From an uncultured Collinsella sp. (GTDB taxonomy: Bacteria; Actinomycetota; Coriobacteriia; Coriobacteriales; Coriobacteriaceae), in the NCBI GenBank assembly GCA_958350755.1, contig CATWID010000015.1:1-32694 (forward strand): a stretch of 32,694 nucleotides of DNA, read 5' to 3'. This document shows positions 22,705 to 30,840 of this stretch, in pieces (positions within the stretch are counted from its first letter, which is position 1; each line of letters begins with the position of its first letter). Under the pieces are notes generated by a model, which made no database searches, was not told the DNA's origin, and saw nothing but the letters and a program-made list of their open reading frames with translations. The translations under genes and the position numbers were made by a program.

Positions 22705-23930
22705 TGGTAATGCCTTTAACTGAAGTCATAAAAAATACGGCTAAGCCAATTTGGTTTAGTATTAAAGATATTCCCGAGGCACCGAAACGGCTCGACGGAG
22801 TTCGACTTTCTCGCAAGGCTGAGATCGATTATCGAAAAGTAGTTCTTATATGCAACATGGGCCGTGGCTACTTATGCAATCCGAAATATATTTCCGAGGC
22901 GTTGAATAGACTTTATCCTGGTAAATTCGACCTCGTTCTTCTATTGAACGAACCTCAAGACGATATTCCTTCTTACGTTCGCCAAGTTGCCTACGGGAGC
23001 CATCAAGCTCGTTACGAGTTGTCGACTGCAAGATTCTGGATAGACAATTGCCGTCGATCGAAGTACGTTCCAAAAAGGAAAGATCAAATCTACATTCAGA
23101 CCTGGCATGCTTATCTTTCGCCTAAACGCGTTGAGGGGGACGTTGCCGAGCACCTTCCCTATGAATATGTTCGCGATGCCAAGCGAGATGGAAATGATAC
23201 GGACCTGATGTTCGCAGACAATCGCCTCTATGAGGATGTCTATCGGAGGGCGTTTTGGTACAGCGGGCCTATTGTTAGGTGCGGTAATCCCAGGAACAGG
23301 CCTTTGGTTCTAGGTGATGACATAGCTCGAAGAAAAGTCCGTAATATTCTGGGAATTCCTGAGGATGAATTACTTTGCGTCTATGCTCCCACTTTCAGGC
23401 GTAACGAAGAGATGGATGCCTACCGCTTTAACTATGATGCTTTAATTCATGCGCTAAGCGAAAGGTTCGGACGTAAGTTTACATTTGCTTATCGCTTGCA
23501 TCCGAATATTGCAAAATTGCACAGGCCCGATTTCTTGCAAAAGTATACAGATGCCAGCTTCTACAAAGACGCCCAGGAGCTTCTTTCAGCTACGGATGTG
23601 CTTCTGACCGATTACTCATCTATCATGGAGGATTTTATGCTTACGGGCAGGCCTGGATTCATTTATGCCCCTGATGTTGCTTCTTATAGCGATGACAGAG
23701 GCTTCTATTACTCCCTGCAGGATCGCCCTTTCCCCGTTGCTCAAAATGAGGAGGAGCTGCTTTCGGAAATCCTGAGATATAGCGAAGACGAGCACAAGCG
23801 TGATGTTGAGCGATTTTCAAAGATGACCGGTCTAGAGGACGACGGGCGCGGCGACGAGGCGATTGCCAAAATCATCAATTCCTTGGCTATCCCGGGTGTG
23901 ACCGTTGAAGAGGTGATTGGTCGTGGTTAA
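22704..23930 (+). CDS. TagF-like CDP-polyol phosphotransferase
   Basis: Belongs to the CDP-glycerol glycerophosphotransferase family (PF04464), which moves glycerol-phosphate, ribitol-phosphate or a related group from a CDP donor to a polymer. The C-terminal GT-B catalytic half is clear: IYIQTWHAYLSPKRV (family consensus QTWHGTPLK), VYAPTFRRNEEM, YRLHPNI, and DVLLTDYSSIMEDFMLTGRP. Length 408 aa, about the size of single-domain Tag/Tar primases or polymerases without an extra N-domain. AAGGAG lies 7 nt before the ATG at 22704; a GTG one codon upstream is also open. Donor genes follow directly. It could add one unit as a side group or a whole chain. Confidence 0.88.
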   Translation: MVMPLTEVIKNTAKPIWFSIKDIPEAPKRLDGVRLSRKAEIDYRKVVLICNMGRGYLCNPKYISEALNRLYPGKFDLVLLLNEPQDDIPSYVRQVAYGSHQARYELSTARFWIDNCRRSKYVPKRKDQIYIQTWHAYLSPKRVEGDVAEHLPYEYVRDAKRDGNDTDLMFADNRLYEDVYRRAFWYSGPIVRCGNPRNRPLVLGDDIARRKVRNILGIPEDELLCVYAPTFRRNEEMDAYRFNYDALIHALSERFGRKFTFAYRLHPNIAKLHRPDFLQKYTDASFYKDAQELLSATDVLLTDYSSIMEDFMLTGRPGFIYAPDVASYSDDRGFYYSLQDRPFPVAQNEEELLSEILRYSEDEHKRDVERFSKMTGLEDDGRGDEAIAKIINSLAIPGVTVEEVIGRG

Positions 23931-25491
23931 GATCAACAAGTCCATTATCCTTGCTGCCGGCAAGTCGTCCCAGTTTTTCCCGCCGCTGTACGACAAGCCC
24001 AAGGGGCTTTTCGAATATAAGGGCGAGGTACTCATCGAGCGGCAAATCCGCCAGCTTCGCGAAGCTGGCGTCGAGGACATCACAGTGGTTGTGGGCTACG
24101 AGAAGGAGCAATTCTTCTATCTCGAGGACAGGTTCGGCGTCGACCTGGTGGTGAGCACCCGCTGGGCAGACGAGTCGAACCTCTCGAGCCTGGACATCGT
24201 TCGCGACCGCCTGGGCGGCTCCTTCCTGTGCTGCGCCGACCACTGGTACGCTGAGAACCCGTTCGTCGGCTTCGGCGGCGGGGACCGCTCCGTGCGCATG
24301 GCGCGCGAGCAGGAAGACGCCACGCGCGAGCTCGTCGCGGACGTCTGCGACGACGGGCGGCTGGCGAACCTCCGCTGCGGAGCCCCCTCGGGCACTTGCA
24401 TGGTGGGCGCGGCATATATCGCGCCCGAGTGGGCGGAGCGGTTCTTCGGGCTCTACGACCGCGAGCGCGGGTACATCGGCGTCAAGGGCCTCCTGTGGGA
24501 GCAGTTCTGGGGCCGGCATGCCGACGAGCTGCCGCTCTTCGCCGTCGACGCCCCCGAGGGCATGCTCGAGTTCGACAGCATGGAGGAGCTCGGCGAGGAC
24601 GGCGTGCTCGCGAACGTGAGCCCCGCCGCAATCGCCAACATCTGCCGCCTGCTCTCGTGCGCGCCCGAGGAAATAACCCACATCAAGCCGCTGAACGCGG
24701 GCCTGACGAACGTCTCGTTCTCGTTCCACCTCAGGCACCAGAAGTACGTCTACAGGCACCCGGGCGTGAGCTCTTCCGCCCTGGTCGACCGCGACGCCGA
24801 GGTGGTGGCCGAGCGCACGGCTATGGAGCTGGGCATCGACCCCTCCGTCATCGACATCAGCCCCGAGGGCTGGAAGCTCTCGCGCTTCGTGCCCTCGTCG
24901 CGGTCCTTCGACTACGAGGACCCCGCGGACCTCGCGGCGGGCGTGGGGCAAATCCGCGCGTTCCACGAGAGCGGCGCCTCCTGCGCGCTCGCGGTCGACC
25001 TCCTCTCCGAGGGCGACCGCCTGCTCGAGCTCGCCTCCCCGAGGAAGGGCGAGGCCGTGGGGCGCCTCGCCGGCCTGAGGCGCCGCCTGGGCCGGGTTTG
25101 GCACCACGTGGAGCTCGACGAGTGGCCGAAGGTGCTCTGCCACAACGACACGTACGCGGTCAACTGGATCGTCGGCGACGGGGGCCTGTGCATGATCGAC
25201 TGGGAGTACGCTGGCATGAACGACCCGATGAACGACCTGGCGACCATGGTGGTGCGCGACGGGCTCTCGCGCGAGAAGGGCGACGAGATCCTGGCGCTGT
25301 ACTTCGGTCGCGAGCCGAGCCCCGGGGAGAGGCGCCACGCCTACGGCGTGTTCGCGCTGTGCTCCTGGTACTGGGTGTGCTGGTGCCTGTTCAAGGACAC
25401 GCTGGGCGAGGACGGCTTCTTCATGCTGCGGAGCTGGCGCGCCCTCAACCTCTACCTCCCGCTTGCACTCGAGATGTATGGAGATAATTAG
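23923..25491 (+). CDS. LicC-LicA-type fusion: cytidylyltransferase plus choline-kinase-like domain
   Basis: The N-terminal 230 residues are an NTP-transferase of the LicC type: IILAAGKSSQFFPPLYDKPK, LIERQIRQLREAGVEDITVV, then CADHWY with the probable metal-binding Asp. The C-terminal 280 residues are a choline/ethanolamine-kinase-like (APH fold) domain: NAGLTNVSFSF, the catalytic loop CHNDTYAVNWIV and the metal-binding MIDWEYAGMNDPMNDLA. One chain could thus phosphorylate an amino-alcohol and then activate it with CTP. In classical LicA/LicC systems these are separate proteins. The gene is strikingly GC-rich compared with wzx and the TagF-like gene before it. The start at GTG 23923 overlaps the previous gene by 8 bp; a TTG two codons earlier is possible. 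Substrate may be choline, ethanolamine or another alcohol. Confidence 0.87.
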   Translation: MVKINKSIILAAGKSSQFFPPLYDKPKGLFEYKGEVLIERQIRQLREAGVEDITVVVGYEKEQFFYLEDRFGVDLVVSTRWADESNLSSLDIVRDRLGGSFLCCADHWYAENPFVGFGGGDRSVRMAREQEDATRELVADVCDDGRLANLRCGAPSGTCMVGAAYIAPEWAERFFGLYDRERGYIGVKGLLWEQFWGRHADELPLFAVDAPEGMLEFDSMEELGEDGVLANVSPAAIANICRLLSCAPEEITHIKPLNAGLTNVSFSFHLRHQKYVYRHPGVSSSALVDRDAEVVAERTAMELGIDPSVIDISPEGWKLSRFVPSSRSFDYEDPADLAAGVGQIRAFHESGASCALAVDLLSEGDRLLELASPRKGEAVGRLAGLRRRLGRVWHHVELDEWPKVLCHNDTYAVNWIVGDGGLCMIDWEYAGMNDPMNDLATMVVRDGLSREKGDEILALYFGREPSPGERRHAYGVFALCSWYWVCWCLFKDTLGEDGFFMLRSWRALNLYLPLALEMYGDN

Positions 25492-25493
25492 AG

Positions 25494-26204
25494 ATGAACG
25501 TAGCGATAATACTAGCAGGCGGCCGCGGCACCCGGGTGGGCGCCGACGTGCCCAAGCAGTTCATAGAGGTCCTGGGGCGCCCCGTGCTGTCCTACACCAT
25601 CGAGAGGTTCCAGAACCACCCCGAGGTCGACGCGATAGAGGTGGTCTGCCGCAAGGGCTACGAGGACGAGCTGCGCGCCATCTGCGACGCCGGCGGCTTC
25701 GACAAGGTCCGTTGGGTGGCCGAGGGCGGCAGGGAGTTCCAGGACTCCGTCATCAGCGGCCTCAGGAACCTCGAGGGCGAGATCTCCGACGACGACCAGG
25801 TGCTCGTCCACTACGGCGCCAGCCCGTTCGTCTCCGACGAGGTCATCTCCGACGCGATACGCGTCTGCGGGCTGCACGGCAACGCCAGCCCCGCGCACAG
25901 CCAGGTGTACCTGACCGCGACCCCGGGCGACGGCGAGGGAACGAGCGGGTTCGTGGACCGCGACGAGGTTATGTGCCTGAACTCCCCGCAGGCGCTGCGC
26001 TACGGATACGCCAAGTGGGTCTACGAGGAGGGCGCCCGCCGCGGGCTTCTGGAGAAGGTGGAACCGCACACCACGAGCCTGATGTTCGCGATGGGGGAGC
26101 GCGTATGGTTCTCCAAGGGCTCGACCGCGAACATCAAGATCACGACGGCCGAGGATCTGAGGCTGTTCAAAGGATGGATTCTGGCTGCGGATGATCTGGA
26201 GTGA
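25494..26204 (+). CDS. Divergent IspD/TarI-like cytidylyltransferase
   Basis: A 236-aa protein of the IspD/TarI family, which couples CTP to a polyol phosphate. The glycine-rich loop VAIILAGGRGTRVGADVPKQ and the C-terminal TANIKITTAEDL are intact, so nucleotide binding is likely. Three family positions differ: the usual HDAARPF/HDSVRPF is HYGASPF (residues 106-112, Asp to Tyr and Arg to Ser), and the GG-x-x-R-x-x-SV segment is GGREFQDSV, without Arg. The substrate pocket is therefore changed and methylerythritol- or ribitol-phosphate should not be assumed. It starts 2 bp after the LicC-LicA fusion and shares its very high GC. A housekeeping IspD role is unlikely in this context. Confidence 0.82.
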   Translation: MNVAIILAGGRGTRVGADVPKQFIEVLGRPVLSYTIERFQNHPEVDAIEVVCRKGYEDELRAICDAGGFDKVRWVAEGGREFQDSVISGLRNLEGEISDDDQVLVHYGASPFVSDEVISDAIRVCGLHGNASPAHSQVYLTATPGDGEGTSGFVDRDEVMCLNSPQALRYGYAKWVYEEGARRGLLEKVEPHTTSLMFAMGERVWFSKGSTANIKITTAEDLRLFKGWILAADDLE

Positions 26205-26314
26205 TTCCCTTCCTTGCCCGTCTTGGCCAGTATGTGCAGATTTTATTGAGCGTACGATTTCAATGGGTTTTCTTGAAGCTTTAAAATTCATGACCTTAAA
26301 ACAAAGGAGTAAGT

Positions 26315-27376
26315 GTGTACTACGTTAACGAGAGGCTCGTGAACCTTCATCGCATCTTTGACCAGAACAAGCGCGAGGGTTACCTCAGACTTGATCTGAA
26401 CGAGAACCCCGAGGGACTATCTCAAGAGTTCATCGACGGGGTTCTTTCGGGGGTGACGCCTGAAATGGTAGCCCAGTACCCGGAGACACTTGAGTTTACT
26501 GAATTCCTTGCTGGAAGACTTGGTACGGACATCGAGCATCTGTCGCTTGTTAACGGGTCTTCCGAGGGTATTCGCAACATCATTGAGGCCTTCACTGCAC
26601 CTAGCGGTGAGATCGTTTGTGTATCGCCCTCTTATGCGATGTTCGAAGTGTACTCGAAGATGTATGGGCGCAATTTTGTGCCGGTTCCTTACAGGGATGA
26701 CCTAACCATCACGGTTGATGATGTGATTTCCAAAATCAGCGATGACACGCAGCTGCTAATTCTTGTTAATCCGAATAACCCCATGGGCAATGCTTGGAGC
26801 GAGACCGAGATGACGCGCTTTTTCGAGGAAGCGGAACTCCGTCAGATTACCGTCCTCGTTGACGAGGCATACCATTATTTCTGCCCCGAGACTTCCATTA
26901 ATTACGCCCTTACCCATGAACATGTATTTGTAACTCGTACTTTCTCGAAGCTATTCTCGCTTGCTGGAGCTCGTTTAGGCTATGTAGCAGGATGGCCTGA
27001 GGGAGTTGCCCTCGTACAGAAGCTGAATACTCCCCACAATGTAAATATGTTTGCCATGCTCTTTGCAAAGAAAATCATGGAAACCGAAGGCTTGCTCGAT
27101 TCCATGATCGAGAATCAGCTTGCTGGCAAACGGTGGCTCGTTGAGCAACTTGACAGTAATGGCTATGAATATCGAAGCAGCGAAGGCAATTTTATGTTCA
27201 TTAAGCCGTTTGGCGATGCTTCTGAAATCGTTCGCCGCATGAAGGCCGAGAAGGGCATCCTCATTAAAGAGTATGACGGTATTGGCGCTTTCGGCAGCTG
27301 CCTGAGGGTTACCACTGGTCCTAAGCTTTCGATGGAGCGATTTATGGAAGCGCTGATTGAGCTGGATAAGGCCTAA
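26315..27376 (+). CDS. HisC-like PLP aminotransferase
   Basis: A fold-type I class I/II aminotransferase of 353 aa, nearest in look to histidinol-phosphate aminotransferase and to threonine-phosphate decarboxylase CobD. Motifs: LRLDLNENPEG at the N-terminus, VNGSSEGIRNIIEAF, PSYAMFEVYSKMYG, LILVNPNNPMGNAWS, VDEAYHYF, the PLP lysine in TRTFSKLFSLAGARLGY, and a C-terminal Arg in SCLRVTTGP. Histidine synthesis is improbable here. Transamination of a phospho-keto-alcohol, or decarboxylation of a phospho-amino acid, to make an amino-alcohol phosphate for CDP activation would fit. GTG start after AAAGGAG. The 110 bp before it hold no gene; base composition drops again relative to the preceding gene. 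Confidence 0.85.
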   Translation: MYYVNERLVNLHRIFDQNKREGYLRLDLNENPEGLSQEFIDGVLSGVTPEMVAQYPETLEFTEFLAGRLGTDIEHLSLVNGSSEGIRNIIEAFTAPSGEIVCVSPSYAMFEVYSKMYGRNFVPVPYRDDLTITVDDVISKISDDTQLLILVNPNNPMGNAWSETEMTRFFEEAELRQITVLVDEAYHYFCPETSINYALTHEHVFVTRTFSKLFSLAGARLGYVAGWPEGVALVQKLNTPHNVNMFAMLFAKKIMETEGLLDSMIENQLAGKRWLVEQLDSNGYEYRSSEGNFMFIKPFGDASEIVRRMKAEKGILIKEYDGIGAFGSCLRVTTGPKLSMERFMEALIELDKA

Positions 27377-27378
27377 AC

Positions 27379-28758
27379 ATGACTAAGGTCATAACCTACG
27401 GCACCTACGACCATCTTCATCGCGGGCATGTCCGCCTGTTGGAGCGCGCCAAGGCCATGGGCGACTATCTAATTGTTGGCGTTACGTCGGATGACTTTGA
27501 CAAGCAACGCGGCAAAATTAACGTTCAACAGCCACTTGAAGAGCGCATTGCAGCAGTGCGTTCAACCGGACTTGCAGACAAGATCGTCGTCGAAGAGTAC
27601 GAAGGCCAGAAAATCGACGACATCAAGCGCTATGGAGTCGATATTTTTACTGTTGGTTCGGATTGGGAGGGCCAATTCGACTATCTAAATGAGTACTGCA
27701 AGGTTGTGTACCTCGAGCGCACCAGTGGTGTCTCTTCTACGGAAATCCGAAGTTCGGTTAAACTTCGCTGCGGTTTAGTTGGATATACCGACTATATGAA
27801 TCGCGTTTATGCTGAGTGCGGTTTGGTAAATGGTCTCGAGGTTGCCGGCATTTGTGTTGAAGATCGCAGTTTGCTAGATGAGGGCCCACTCGGAGCCAAG
27901 CTTGTAACGGATGATTACGGTAAGTTACTGAATGCGGTCGACATTGTGTATATTCACTCGCATCCTGATCGGCATTATGCACAAGTGAAACGAGCCTTAA
28001 ATGCCGGCAAGCATGTGATGTGCGAAGCGCCTATCGCAAAGAGCGCTAAGGAATGCAGCGAGCTTTTCGCATTAGCCGACGAGCGAGGCCTTGTACTGAT
28101 GGACTCGCTGCGCACGGCATATTCAACCGCCTACGCACGCATGCTGTTGTTGGTTACCGGTGGACGTATTGGCGAGGTAGTTTCAGTCGATGCCACTATA
28201 ACCAATCTTAAGACCAATCGCGCCCCTTTTGATACGCGTCGCGACACTGCTTGGAGCAGCATGACGGCATGGGGCCCTACGGCCTTATTGCCAATCTTCC
28301 AGATACTAGGTACTAAACCTAACTCGGTACGCATTTCGTCCTTGTGCGAGAAAAACGACAAGACGTTTGATGAGTTCTCGAGGCTTGACGTTGAGTTTCC
28401 AAACGCCGTGGCAACAGCAAAGGTTGGCTCAGGCGCTAAGTCCGAGGGCAGTCTAGTTGTATCCGGCACAAAGGGCTACATATATGTTCCTGCGCCCTGG
28501 TGGAAGACTGATTATTTCGAAATCCGCTACGAGGACCCAGCCGATAACAGGCGTTATTTCTATCAACTAGACGGGGAAGGTATTCGCTTTGAATGGGTTT
28601 CTTTCCTAAGAATGATCGCTGATGTCGAGAAGGGCACCACAGGTAAAGAAGCACTTCGCCGCGAAGGCGGTATTGATCGCGATGTCACCAAAGCCACCTG
28701 TGAAGTTATAGGCGCATTCGAACGCGGCGAGAGCGTAAAGTATCTAGAAGTTGCATGA
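27379..28758 (+). CDS. TagD-like cytidylyltransferase fused to a Gfo/Idh/MocA domain
   Basis: Residues 1-125 are a glycerol-3-phosphate cytidylyltransferase-like domain: ITYGTYDHLHRGHVRLLERA with the HxGH motif (residues 14-17), KINVQQPLEERI, and RTSGVSSTEIR (114-124), matching the family RTxGISTT. Residues 128-459 have the Gfo/Idh/MocA architecture: a Rossmann part from LRCGLVGYTDYM, VDIVYIHSHPDRHYAQVKRA, and GKHVMCEAPIAKS. The family Glu-Lys-Pro is Glu-Ala-Pro (Ala217, bases 28027-28029) and the Gly-x-Gly-x-x-Gly loop is lost, so normal dehydrogenase chemistry is doubtful. It lies 2 bp after the aminotransferase gene and is the last gene of the operon. The first half likely forms a CDP-polyol; the second may bind a substrate or act in an unknown way. 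Confidence 0.87.
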   Translation: MTKVITYGTYDHLHRGHVRLLERAKAMGDYLIVGVTSDDFDKQRGKINVQQPLEERIAAVRSTGLADKIVVEEYEGQKIDDIKRYGVDIFTVGSDWEGQFDYLNEYCKVVYLERTSGVSSTEIRSSVKLRCGLVGYTDYMNRVYAECGLVNGLEVAGICVEDRSLLDEGPLGAKLVTDDYGKLLNAVDIVYIHSHPDRHYAQVKRALNAGKHVMCEAPIAKSAKECSELFALADERGLVLMDSLRTAYSTAYARMLLLVTGGRIGEVVSVDATITNLKTNRAPFDTRRDTAWSSMTAWGPTALLPIFQILGTKPNSVRISSLCEKNDKTFDEFSRLDVEFPNAVATAKVGSGAKSEGSLVVSGTKGYIYVPAPWWKTDYFEIRYEDPADNRRYFYQLDGEGIRFEWVSFLRMIADVEKGTTGKEALRREGGIDRDVTKATCEVIGAFERGESVKYLEVA

Positions 28759-29225
28759 TAGCTTTCGCCTTTAGTAATTATTTTACTGATTAAAATAATA
28801 CAGAGCACAATGACGTTCGTTGGCATTTTCCATAATGTCATGCGATGGCAGATAGTGTCGATGACCTGAACCTAATTCAAGATGCTTCAGCTGTCATTCA
28901 GTAGGGGTGTCTCGGCAAAAGCTGAGGCACCCCTACCTCTATTGAAAGATCTCTTCCTATCATTCTATGCTCTATGATATTTCCGATTTATCATCGCCTA
29001 GTCATCAACTGGGAAAGCGGTCATTCCCCCTTCTAGAAGGTATCCCATAGTTCGCCGCAAGCGCTGCATAACTCTTGTCATAGTGAAAGGACTGATTCGA
29101 CAGCGATAGTTCACGAGTATCTGCACTGTTTTTAACGTAACTAACAATCTGAATTTCCTTATATCAAGAGCAAAATCTATTGGCAGGTCCATCAGTTTTT
29201 CAGCAGAGACGGTAGTGTCGCGAAA
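28759..29225. other. Intergenic stretch after the polymer operon
   Basis: These 467 bp hold the hairpin at 28901-28936 but no gene I can support. A minus-strand open frame (28998-29318) runs from inside the IS end through the right half. Its 75 residues outside the IS, ending LLEGGMTAFPVDD, match nothing I know and could be a remnant or chance. Confidence 0.5.
28901..28936 (+). terminator. Strong hairpin, likely end of the polymer operon
   Basis: A 16-bp stem with two G-T wobbles (GTAGGGGTGTCTCGGC with GCTGAGGCACCCCTAC) has an AAAA loop. It lies about 140 bp past the last operon stop. The tail CTCTATTG is only weakly T-rich, so termination may be partial. Confidence 0.6.
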
Positions 29226-30679
29226 GTTGGTGTAGCGCCCGATCAGAAGCGAGTCGGCTCGGCGTCCTGGAACCTGGAACACGGTTGATATCCTATGCCG
29301 CCTCGATCCTGTCCGCAAGCTCGAGGCCCGATTCGATCATCTTCCTGGCCTCCGCCTCCAGCCGCGCCCAGTCGACCGTCCCGTCGATCCCGCGCGTGCG
29401 GCCCTCGTCGTAGAGCCCGCCCATCTTTGCCTCCGAGAAGTACCTCGACTCCTGCCACATCTCGTCCTGCTCGCACATGACCGCGCCGGCCAGACGCGCC
29501 AGCGATGCCGTCGAGGGGAACGCCTGCACCACCCTCGATCTGCGCTTTATCTCGCGGTTCGTCCGTTCCTGGACGTTGTTGGCGCGCAGGCGCTTCCAGT
29601 GCGACGGCGGAAAGTCGAGCTATGCCAGGGCGTCCGGCTCGGCCTCCTCGAGGATCGCCGCCACCCTCGGGCAGCACCCTTCCAGCATGTCGCACACCGC
29701 GTGGTACATGGCGGTCACGGTGGCGGCGCCGCGCCCGCGGAACACCTGCGAGACGATCCTGCCCACGCGGCGCCTCGGCCGCCGGGAGCCCGCCTCACGC
29801 ATGCAGCCGCGCATGAGGTGGACGGCGCAGCGCTGCCATGCGGCGCCCTGGAAGACCTCGCCGAGCGCGCGGACGAGACCCGGGTGGGCGTCCGAGACGA
29901 CGAGCTCCACGCCGCCAACGCCGCGGTCGCGGAGCTTCCTGAGGAAGGCGGGCCACGAGACGTATGACTCGGTGTCCACCACGTCGACGCCCAGGACGCG
30001 CCTCCAGCCGTCCGCATCGCAGCCGATGGCGGTGACCACGGCGGTGGAGGCGACGCGCCCCTCGCGGCGGCACTTGACGTAGGTCGCATCGAGCCAGACG
30101 TAGGGCACCGGCGAGCCGTCGAGGGGCCTTGCGCGGAGCTCCTCGATGTCTGCGTCCAGGCTCGAGGCGATGGCGCTCACCTGGTCCTTCGAGAGTCTGG
30201 AGACGCCCATCTTCTCGGCCACCCTCTGCACCTTGCGGGTGCTCGTGCCGGTGGCGTACATCTCGGCGACGGCGGCGACGAGGGCGCGGTCCACGCGCTG
30301 GTAGCGCTCGAGCGCGTCGTCCGGGAAGAAGCTGCCGGTGCGGAGCTTCGGGATGCGCAGCGTCAGCGTGCCGACGCAGGTGGCGAGGACCCTCTCCCGG
30401 TAGCCGTTTCGGCTGTTCGCCCCGCCACCGCACAGCTGGTCGGCCTCGGCGTCCATCACGGCGTTCACGACCTGCTTGGCGAGCCTGCGAAGCAGCTCCT
30501 GCATGTCGATGGCGCCGTCGTCGAAACGGGGCATGACGAGCATGTCCGGCGTCGGGTCTGATAAGATTTCCATAGCGGTCATCGTCCTTTCCTAGAACCT
30601 GTTGTTGTGGTGATTTCAGATTCTAGGACGAAGGCCGTTCTTCGTTAAACGGGCGCTGGGGTGCCGCCCTTACACCAAC
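29226..30679 (-). mobile_element. IS256-family insertion sequence
   Basis: The element is bounded by GTTGGTGTA at 29226-29234 and its inverted copy TACACCAAC at 30671-30679. Inside these, the right end carries an extra 13-14 bp (containing GGGCGGCACCCC) that the left end lacks. Then AGCGCCCG and a related GTCCTRGAAYCTG stretch resume in both ends, so the left end looks internally deleted. A 7-bp inverted repeat (CCTAGAA/TTCTAGG) lies just upstream of the transposase. I see no clear 8-9 bp target duplication. It sits between the polymer operon and the HEPN-like gene. Confidence 0.75.
29293..30582 (-). pseudogene. IS256-family transposase, interrupted by an amber codon
   Basis: A mutator-type (IS256) transposase with MELLRRL-like N-terminus, LRIPKLRTGSFFPDDALERY, YVWLDATYVKCRREG (first catalytic Asp), VVSDAHPGLVRALGEVFQGA (second Asp) and WQRCAVHLMR. 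A TAG at codon 321 (29622-29620) replaces the Tyr usual in the AYLDFP motif. The same frame then continues with LDFPPSHWKRLRANNVQERT and a REIKRR segment holding the catalytic Glu, ending at 29293. The full-length protein would be 429 aa. The stop separates the last DDE residue from the rest, so this copy should be inactive on its own. Confidence 0.9.
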
Positions 30680-30840
30680 ATTTCCGACGCGATCAGAATA
30701 AGGATGACAGCATGATTTCGAGAATGTTCGCGGGAGATACGAGGAGATTTAGTAATTCTCTTCTATAGCCTTTGCATCAGATTTAACATCGGATGATTAA
30801 TTCTGATTCGCGCGATCAGCGAGGTTGAATAGGGGTCTTT

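Noticed and set aside
23887..25338. Minus-strand frame of 483 codons
   Set aside because: Antisense shadow of the same GC-rich gene.
24396..25487. Arg-rich plus-strand frame of 363 codons
   Set aside because: It lies in another frame of the very GC-rich LicC-LicA fusion, where stop codons are rare; composition is extreme and no motif is seen.
28901..28936. Outer end of the IS element
   Set aside because: The 16-bp stem does not resemble the GTTGGTGTA termini and lies 290 bp outside them; a transcription terminator fits better.
28998..29318. Minus-strand frame of 106 codons running into the IS left end
   Set aside because: The first 31 codons are IS sequence; the remaining 75 residues resemble no family, so a gene remnant cannot be separated from chance.
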